Shown here: positions 1-4,788 of the stretch, in pieces
How the letters are laid out: each line of letters opens with the position of its first letter
How positions within the stretch are numbered: position 1 is the stretch's first letter
Assembly (NCBI GenBank): GCA_005884305.1
Contig: VAYL01000024.1
Coordinates: 7,899-14,173 of the forward strand
Direction: 5' to 3'
Origin: Actinomycetota bacterium
Lineage (GTDB): Bacteria; Actinomycetota; Thermoleophilia; Solirubrobacterales; 70-9
Length of the DNA: 6,275 nt
Made by a program: the position numbers and the translations under genes
Notes under the pieces: model-generated
Databases searched by the model: none
What the model was told of the DNA's origin: nothing
The model's input: the letters and a program-made list of their open reading frames with translations, nothing else

Positions 1-2
1 CC

Positions 3-707
3 TTGGCGCTCGCCGCTCGGTGGGGCGTTGCGCTCGGAGTCTTCATCGTTGTGGTGAACGGTCTCGTCGCCCAGCGCGGGGCCACGGTCGTCATCAACGG
101 GCTGTGGTTGCCGCTGCTCGGCAATACAGACGTGAGCGCGGAGGCCCTGGCCGAGGGTGCGGTGCTGGCGCTGCGCATCCTGGTCGTATTGCTCGCCTCC
201 GCGGTCTATTCGACCTGCGTCGATCCGGATCGCGTGTTGCGCATGCTCCGTCCGCTCGCTCGCCGCTCCGCGCTGACGGCGACGATGATCGCGCGGCTCG
301 TGCCGCTTGCCGCCGCGGACTACGTACGGCTCGGCGAGGCTGCCGCGCTGCGCGGGCCGGGCGCGGCTCCGGTGGGCCGGGCGGCAATGGCGCGCCGCCT
401 CGTGGCGGGTTCGCTCGACCGCGCCGTCGACGTCGCGGCGACGCTAGAGCTCCGGGGATATGCACAGGGGGCGCCGCGCTCGGCGCGGGGCGGGCCGCGG
501 ACGCGCTACGGGGCGCGTTTCCTTGCCGCTGGGATCGCGATCTGCGCGCTTGGGATCGCCGGGCGGATCACCGGCATCGGGGGTTTCGACGCGTATCCAA
601 CGCTCTCCGTCGCGACCGACGCCGCCACGCTTCTGCTCTCGGCGGCGATTGTGGTCGTAGCCGTCGCCCCGCTGGTCGGCAGGCCAATTCGGAGACGCCA
701 TGGTTGA
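3..707 (+). CDS. ecfT: ECF transporter transmembrane scaffold (EcfT/CbiQ family), 5' end missing
   Basis: EcfT couples ATP hydrolysis by the paired ATPases to toppling of the substrate-binding S-component in the cytoplasmic membrane. The visible 234 residues show membrane segments near residues 8-23, 55-71, 171-188 and 206-225. Between them is a long cytoplasmic arginine-rich helical region (about 75-165), as in the coupling helices of the family. Two Ala-Arg-Gly-like motifs, which dock into the ATPases, are visible as AALRG (114-118) and LELRGYA (148-154). The preceding 'VDPDRVLRMLRPL' stretch matches the typical T-D-P-x-x-x-x-x-x-L segment of EcfT. The frame is open to the left edge, so the true start and probably the first membrane helix lie upstream; the TTG at position 3 is not taken as a start. 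Its end overlaps the ATPase gene by 8 bases. The family call is firm; nothing here identifies the substrate. Confidence 0.88.
   Translation: MALAARWGVALGVFIVVVNGLVAQRGATVVINGLWLPLLGNTDVSAEALAEGAVLALRILVVLLASAVYSTCVDPDRVLRMLRPLARRSALTATMIARLVPLAAADYVRLGEAAALRGPGAAPVGRAAMARRLVAGSLDRAVDVAATLELRGYAQGAPRSARGGPRTRYGARFLAAGIAICALGIAGRITGIGGFDAYPTLSVATDAATLLLSAAIVVVAVAPLVGRPIRRRHG
691..694 (+). promoter_or_regulatory. Ribosome binding site of the fused ATPase gene
   Basis: GGAG lies inside the last codons of ecfT, five bases before the ATG at 700. It supports that start and translational coupling with the overlapping upstream gene. It is short, so it is only moderately convincing. Confidence 0.5.
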
Positions 708-2337
708 CCCGGTCGTCCGAATCCGCCGACTCACCTACCGGTATCCGAGCGCCGCGCGCGATTCGCTGGCGGGCCTCGGCCTCGACGTCGAGCCCGGTGA
801 GTTCGTCGTGCTGGCGGGTCGCTCGGGCTCTGGCAAGACGACGCTCCTGCGGGCCTGCTGCGGCTTGGTGCCGCATTACCACGGCGGTGACGTCGCCGGC
901 GCGATCGAGGCCGCCGGATTGGACGTCCGCGACCATGGCCCGGCGGACCTCGGCGCGGCGGTCGGGCTGGTCGCCCAGGATCCGGAGACGCAGGTGGTCT
1001 CGACCACGGTCCGGGCCGAGCTCGAGCTGCCGCTCGAGATGCGCTCGGAATCCGCCGCTGCCCGAGCTCGCGCGGTCGAGGAGGTCGCGCTTGCGCTCGC
1101 CATGCCGCACCTGCTGGACCGGACGGTCGACACGCTCTCCGGCGGCGAGCTGCAACGGGTCGCGCTTGCCGCGGCGCTCGTGGGGCGGCCGCGTCTCGTG
1201 CTCCTGGACGAGCCGACCTCGCAGCTCGACCCGGTTGCCGGGGATGAGCTGATCGGCCTGCTGCGGCGCCTCAACGAGGAATGGGGAACCGCGATCGTCC
1301 TCGCCGAGCACCGCCTGGAGCGCTGCCTGGCGGCGGCCGATCGCGCGATCGCCATGGCCGACGGCCGCATCGCCTTCGACGGCAGCCCGCGTGAGTTCCT
1401 GCGCTGGGCGCTTGATCACGATCCCGCCCTTGCAACGCCCGGCGCGCGGCTGTTCGAGCTCGCCGGCATCGGGCCGCCGCCCGTCGGCGTCAAGGAGGCA
1501 CGGCAGATGCTGCGGCACCGCGGGCTCGAGCCCATCGAGGCGTCGGGTCAGCCGCCGCTCCAGCCGTCGACGCGCGCGGGAGGACCGGCCCTTGTCGCGG
1601 GCGACGCTTGGGTCGAGCTCGACGACGGGACGGGTCCGCGCGACGTGCTGCGAGGCATCGAGGCTCGAGTCGAGTGCGGCGAGCGAGTGGCCCTCATGGG
1701 GCGAAACGGCGCCGGCAAGACGACGCTGCTGCGAGCGGCCGCGGGCCGCCTGCGTCCGGCGCGCGGCAGGGTTGCCGCGCCCGGCGGCTGTGCCCTCCTG
1801 CCCCAGAGCCCGGGCGACCTGTTTGTCCGCGAGCGGGTGGGGGACGAGCTGCCCGGGGAAGCCGGCACGGCCGCGCTGGAGGCGGTGGGCCTCGATTGGG
1901 CCGCCGCCGCGGATCCGCGCGACCTCTCGGGCGGTGAGCGCCAGCGGCTCGCGCTGGCGATCGTGATGGCTGGACGGGGCGCTGAGGGCGTCCTCCCGGG
2001 GCTCATCTGTCTGGACGAGCCGACGCGCGGGCTCGACCGGGCCCGCAAGGACACGCTCGTGGCGTGGGCCAAGGACCTCTCGGCGCGCGATGCCGCCGTC
2101 CTGATCGCCACCCACGACACGGAGTTCGCAGCCTCGTTCGCGGAGCGCGTGGTGCTGCTCGGTGACGGGGAGGTGATCGCGGACGGGCCGGTTGCGGAGG
2201 TGCTTGCGGGCGGTTGGTACTTCGCGACGGAGGTGGCGCGAATCCTGGGGGCGAGCGGAGCGATCCTGCCGGAGCGCGGCGCCGAAATCCTGCGTGAGCT
2301 GTCCGTCCGGCGAGCCGAGGTCACGGAGGCGCGATGA
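700..2337 (+). CDS. Fused tandem ECF ATPase (two ABC nucleotide-binding domains, EcfA-EcfA' type)
   Basis: This is the energising subunit of the ECF transporter, a peripheral cytoplasmic ATPase. Most ECF systems use two separate ATPases; here both domains are in one chain of 545 residues, as in YkoD-like proteins. Domain 1 has Walker A GRSGSGKTT (40-48), Q-loop VAQDPETQ (91-98, the ECF-type Q-x-P-E-x-Q helix), signature LSGGELQR (146-153), Walker B LVLLDEP (166-172, catalytic Glu171) and switch His204. Domain 2 has Walker A GRNGAGKTT (334-342), Q369 in LLPQSPGD, signature LSGGERQR (409-416), Walker B LICLDEP (435-441, Glu440) and His472. All catalytic residues are intact in both halves, so two competent ATP sites are expected. 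Domain 2 is compact: Q-loop to signature is about 40 residues, against 53 in domain 1. About 75 residues (230-305) link the domains. The ATG at 700 is preceded by GGAG, and the stop overlaps the next start as ATGA. Confidence 0.93.
   Translation: MVDPVVRIRRLTYRYPSAARDSLAGLGLDVEPGEFVVLAGRSGSGKTTLLRACCGLVPHYHGGDVAGAIEAAGLDVRDHGPADLGAAVGLVAQDPETQVVSTTVRAELELPLEMRSESAAARARAVEEVALALAMPHLLDRTVDTLSGGELQRVALAAALVGRPRLVLLDEPTSQLDPVAGDELIGLLRRLNEEWGTAIVLAEHRLERCLAAADRAIAMADGRIAFDGSPREFLRWALDHDPALATPGARLFELAGIGPPPVGVKEARQMLRHRGLEPIEASGQPPLQPSTRAGGPALVAGDAWVELDDGTGPRDVLRGIEARVECGERVALMGRNGAGKTTLLRAAAGRLRPARGRVAAPGGCALLPQSPGDLFVRERVGDELPGEAGTAALEAVGLDWAAAADPRDLSGGERQRLALAIVMAGRGAEGVLPGLICLDEPTRGLDRARKDTLVAWAKDLSARDAAVLIATHDTEFAASFAERVVLLGDGEVIADGPVAEVLAGGWYFATEVARILGASGAILPERGAEILRELSVRRAEVTEAR
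2325..2329 (+). promoter_or_regulatory. Strong ribosome binding site of the S-component fusion gene
   Basis: GGAGG sits four bases before the ATG at 2334, which itself overlaps the ATPase stop codon (ATGA). This fixes the start of the S-component fusion and indicates coupled translation. Confidence 0.7.
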
Positions 2338-4244
2338 GCTGGGAGGCTTACGCGTACCTGTTGCTCGCGGCCGTCCTCGCCGGCGGTTTTGCGTGGTACG
2401 AGCGCTCGCGTCCCCCCGCGCGCCTGGTCGCGCTTGTTGCGGCGCTTGCAGCGCTGGCGGTCGCCGGCCGGTTGGTGCTGACGCCGATCCCGAACGTGGT
2501 GGCGACGACGGACATCGTGCTGATCACCGGCCTCGCGCTGGGGGCCGCCCCTGGCTTTGCCGTGGGTGCACTGGCCGCTCTGATCTCGAATGTCTGGCTT
2601 GGCCAGGGGCCGTGGACGCCGTGGGAGATGGCGGGGTGGGGGATGGTCGGACTCGGTGGGGCGGCGCTCGCGGCGCTCACCCGTGGGCGGGTCGGCCGCG
2701 TGGGCCTCGCCGCGGCGTGCGGCCTCGCCGGCTTCGCCTACGGCGCGCTCCTCGACTACTCGGTGATGGTGAGCTACGGCGGCGAGCAGTCGCTCGACCG
2801 TTACCTGGCGATCTCGGCGCGCGGCTTCCCCTTCAACGTGGCGCACGCGGCGGGCAACGTCGTCTTCGCCCTCGCCGGTGGACCGGCGCTCGTGCGGATG
2901 ATCGCGCGCTACCGGGAGCGATTCGAGTTCCGGTGGCGGGAGGCGGGGGCCGCGCCGCTCGCGCTGCTCGTTGCGGTGGTCGGGCTGGCCGGTGCCTTTC
3001 CCGCTCGCGCGGAGGCTGACCCGTCCGCCGCGGTGGCCTGGCTCGAGAGCGCTCAGAACTCCGACGGTGGATTTGGCGTGACCCCCGGAAGCCCGTCCAA
3101 CCCGACGATGACCGGCTGGGCCACCCTGGGGCTCGAGGCCGCCGGGCGCAGCCCGTTCGCGGTCCGGGGCGCCGGGCCTACCCCGATTGCCTACCTGCGT
3201 GACCACATCGCGCACGTGCGCTCGACCGGGGATCTGGAGCGCACGATCCTGGCCCTCGAGGGCGCTGGGGCCAACTCGCACCGCGTCCACGGGCGCGATC
3301 TGCCCGCCGAGCTCAGCCGCCACCGCGTGAGCGGCGGATCGTACAGCGGCGAGGTCAACCTGACCGCTTTCGGGATCCTCGCGCTGCGAGCGTCCGGCGC
3401 ATCGCATTCGGCGGTCGCGAGCTCCGCGAAGTGGCTGCGCGGCGCCCAGAACGGCGACGGCGGGTGGGGCTTCCAGTCCAGCGCGCCGAGCGACGCCGAC
3501 AGCACCGGTGCCGCGCTCGAGGGCTTGGCCGCCGCGGCGGGCAGCCGTCATGCGATGAAGCGCGGCGTCGCCTACCTGCGCCGCACCCAGGAGCGCGACG
3601 GCGGCTTCGCGCTGGGTGGCGGCGGGCTCACGAATAGCCAGTCGACCGCGTGGGCGATCCAGGGGGTGGTCGCCGCCGGCGCGAACCCGGCGCGTGTCCG
3701 CGATCACGGCCACTCCCCGCTCGACTACCTGGCCAGGCGCCAGCGGGGCGACGGCCACTACGCGTATTCATCGTCCAGCGACCAGACGCCCGTCTGGGTC
3801 ACCGGGCAGGCGCTCGTCGCCACCGAGCGTGAGGCGTATCCGTTGAAGCCGGTGCCGCGCCCGCAGCCGCATCACTCCCACGGAGGCGGTGGCGAGACCC
3901 AGACGCCCGGCCCCGGTCCGTCCTCTTCGGGTTCCGCGCCGCCAGCAGGTAGGACGCCGTCCGGCGGCGGATCTTCCGGCGCAGGCGGGTCGGGTTCTAC
4001 GGCTGAGGCGGGCGTCACTCACTCTTCCGGCGGGGGCGCCCAGAGCCGGAGCAGAGCGAATTCACCTCCCGCTGGCGAGCGGCAAGCCGTGGGGACACCC
4101 GCGAGCGCGCCCGCGGAGCCCGCGGCCGAGACGAGCCCGAATGACGGCGGCTCCGATACGACGGTGTACGTATTCGGCGGACTCGGGGCACTCGCGCTGG
4201 CGCTCGCCGGCGGCTTCGTCTGGTATCGCCGCCGCCTTCCCTGA
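2334..4244 (+). CDS. ECF S-component fused to a surface alpha/alpha-toroid repeat domain with C-terminal membrane anchor
   Basis: This is the substrate-capturing subunit of the ECF transporter, with an exported accessory domain. Residues 1-190 are an S-component: membrane segments lie near 5-21, 30-50, 60-89 (two short helices), 100-116, 122-146 and 160-188. Family-like motifs include PIPNV (51-55), GQGPWTPWEM (90-99) and the GFPFNVAHAAGNVVFAL stretch (164-180). A signal-peptide-like helix follows (200-226, ending in ARA). Residues about 229-500 are prenyltransferase/squalene-oxidase-type repeats with QW-like motifs QNSDGGFG (241-248), QNGDGGWGF (372-380), TQERDGGFALG (418-428) and RQRGDGHYAY (469-478). 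Residues 507-608 are a Ser/Gly/Pro-rich spacer. Residues 611-630 form a membrane helix followed by YRRR. A normal S-component is about 170-220 residues, so two thirds of this protein is an addition. The frame is unbroken throughout. The ligand is unknown; cobalamin is my leading inference, because the same toroid fold binds B12 in intrinsic factor and transcobalamin. I am confident of the architecture and unsure of the substrate. Confidence 0.85.
   Translation: MSWEAYAYLLLAAVLAGGFAWYERSRPPARLVALVAALAALAVAGRLVLTPIPNVVATTDIVLITGLALGAAPGFAVGALAALISNVWLGQGPWTPWEMAGWGMVGLGGAALAALTRGRVGRVGLAAACGLAGFAYGALLDYSVMVSYGGEQSLDRYLAISARGFPFNVAHAAGNVVFALAGGPALVRMIARYRERFEFRWREAGAAPLALLVAVVGLAGAFPARAEADPSAAVAWLESAQNSDGGFGVTPGSPSNPTMTGWATLGLEAAGRSPFAVRGAGPTPIAYLRDHIAHVRSTGDLERTILALEGAGANSHRVHGRDLPAELSRHRVSGGSYSGEVNLTAFGILALRASGASHSAVASSAKWLRGAQNGDGGWGFQSSAPSDADSTGAALEGLAAAAGSRHAMKRGVAYLRRTQERDGGFALGGGGLTNSQSTAWAIQGVVAAGANPARVRDHGHSPLDYLARRQRGDGHYAYSSSSDQTPVWVTGQALVATEREAYPLKPVPRPQPHHSHGGGGETQTPGPGPSSSGSAPPAGRTPSGGGSSGAGGSGSTAEAGVTHSSGGGAQSRSRANSPPAGERQAVGTPASAPAEPAAETSPNDGGSDTTVYVFGGLGALALALAGGFVWYRRRLP
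2931..3011 (+). other. Internal signal-peptide-like segment joining the S-component to the repeat domain
   Basis: Codons 200-226 encode an Arg-rich start (RWRE), a hydrophobic core (about 206-222) and a small-residue end A-R-A followed by EAD. This is the layout of a Sec signal peptide with an A-x-A cleavage site. In the fused protein it would be the last membrane helix, placing the repeat domain outside the cell. Signal peptidase could separate the two halves after residue 226. In-frame GTG (2892) and ATG (2898) codons precede it, so an internal start is conceivable, but no clear ribosome binding site is seen there. Confidence 0.6.
3018..3833 (+). other. Alpha/alpha-toroid (prenyltransferase/squalene-cyclase repeat) domain within the S-component fusion
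   Basis: About 270 residues contain recurring units of a Gln/Asp/Gly/aromatic turn followed by a helix of the type T-x-x-A-x-x-x-L-x-x-A. Turns are at residues 241-248, 335-338 (degenerate, GGSY), 372-380, 418-428 and 469-478; the paired helices include MTGWATLGLEAAG, NLTAFGILALRASG, DSTGAALEGLAAA and QSTAWAIQGVVAAG. The intact DxDD acid motif of squalene-hopene cyclases is absent: the nearest sequence is DADS (387-390). I see no protein-prenyltransferase partner subunit. A binding rather than catalytic role is therefore favoured. Confidence 0.7.
3852..4157 (+). other. Ser/Gly/Pro-rich spacer with a His cluster, before the C-terminal anchor
   Basis: Codons 507-608 form a low-complexity region rich in Ser, Gly, Pro and Ala, as in cell-wall-spanning stalks of Gram-positive surface proteins. 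It opens with a PQPHHSHGGGG cluster (His513, 514 and 516). A hydrophobic helix (611-630) and a YRRR stop-transfer tail follow. No LPxTG sortase motif precedes the helix, so the protein should remain membrane-anchored. Confidence 0.7.
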
Positions 4245-4278
4245 CGCGCGGCCAAACGCACTGGATACCGTGTCGGCG

Positions 4279-4788
4279 ATGGATGTCGAGACCGCGATCC
4301 GCACCCGGCGTACGCACAAGGCGTTCAAGCGCGAGCCCGTCGAGCGTGAGACCCTCGATGAGCTCTTCGAGCTGGCTCGCTGGGCGCCGAACCACAACCT
4401 GACGAACCCGTGGCGGTTCCGGGTGGTCGGCCCCGCGGCCCTCGAGCGCCTGAAGGCGGCCGCGGGCCCGGAGGCGGCGCCGAAGCTCGATCGCGCGCCG
4501 ACGCTGGTGGTGTGCTCGTGCGTCGCGTCCGGCGACGACGTGCAGCGGGAGGAGGATCTGCTGGCGACCGCGTGCGCCGCCTACATCGTCCTGCTCGCCG
4601 CACACGGCCGCGGGCTCGCCGGTTACTGGCGGACTCCGGGGGTCCTGCGCACACCGGGAGGCCGAGCAGCCGTCGGGCTCGGCGACGACGAGCGCTTCGT
4701 GAGCCTGATCCACCTGGGCCGCCCGATCCAGGACAAGCAGGCGCCAGAGCGGGCGGGCGTCGGCGAGATCGCCGCCTACCTCGACTGA
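4279..4788 (+). CDS. Nitroreductase-family FMN oxidoreductase (YdjA-like)
   Basis: The product is a predicted cytoplasmic NAD(P)H-dependent flavoprotein of 169 residues; its natural substrate cannot be told from sequence. Family features are the N-terminal AIRTRRTHKAF (6-16), whose arginines bind the FMN phosphate, and the FMN-contacting ARWAPNHNLTNPWRF segment (33-47). Near the C-terminus are GLAGYWRTPG (112-121) and the conserved closing strand VSLIHLGRP (141-149). APNHxLTxPWRF is the pattern of the short YdjA-type branch (E. coli YdjA is about 180 residues), so the length is normal and not a truncation. ATG 4279 is chosen because family homology begins immediately after it. GTG 4270 is a possible start three codons earlier; neither has a convincing ribosome binding site. 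The open frame extends further left, but only as a shadow of the previous gene. The gap from the S-component fusion is 34 bases, and the end overlaps the dehydrogenase start by one base. Confidence 0.85.
   Translation: MDVETAIRTRRTHKAFKREPVERETLDELFELARWAPNHNLTNPWRFRVVGPAALERLKAAAGPEAAPKLDRAPTLVVCSCVASGDDVQREEDLLATACAAYIVLLAAHGRGLAGYWRTPGVLRTPGGRAAVGLGDDERFVSLIHLGRPIQDKQAPERAGVGEIAAYLD

Noticed and set aside
20..1252. A 410-codon + strand frame spanning ecfT and the ATPase gene
   Set aside because: It crosses two recognised genes in another frame and translates to Arg-rich sequence without motifs.
1548..3758. A 736-codon open frame on the - strand, and another of 515 codons at 568-2115
   Set aside because: They lie antisense to well-supported genes, their translations are Arg/Pro/Ala-rich low-complexity sequence without any recognisable domain, and such frames are common opposite high-GC genes.
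3018..3833. Squalene-hopene cyclase or protein prenyltransferase enzyme
   Set aside because: The domain is too short, lacks an intact DxDD motif, has no partner subunit and is attached to an ECF S-component with an outward-facing topology.
4167..4244. Sortase-anchored cell-wall protein
   Set aside because: The helix and Arg tail fit, but there is no LPxTG-like motif before the helix; the terminal 'LP' is after the Arg tail.
3889..4278. N-terminal extension of the nitroreductase to 299 residues
   Set aside because: The added part overlaps the spacer and anchor of the previous gene and has shadow-like composition; family homology begins at the ATG at 4279.
4245..4278. Terminator or promoter between the transporter genes and the nitroreductase
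   Set aside because: The 34 bases contain no GC-rich hairpin followed by T residues and no recognisable -35/-10 pair.
4279..4788. BluB (flavin destructase that makes the lower ligand of B12), tempting because of the possible B12 transporter next door
   Set aside because: The sequence has the APNHxLTxPWRF pattern of YdjA-like nitroreductases, not the APSVG-x-x-QPWRF type of motif that I associate with BluB, and it is shorter than BluB.
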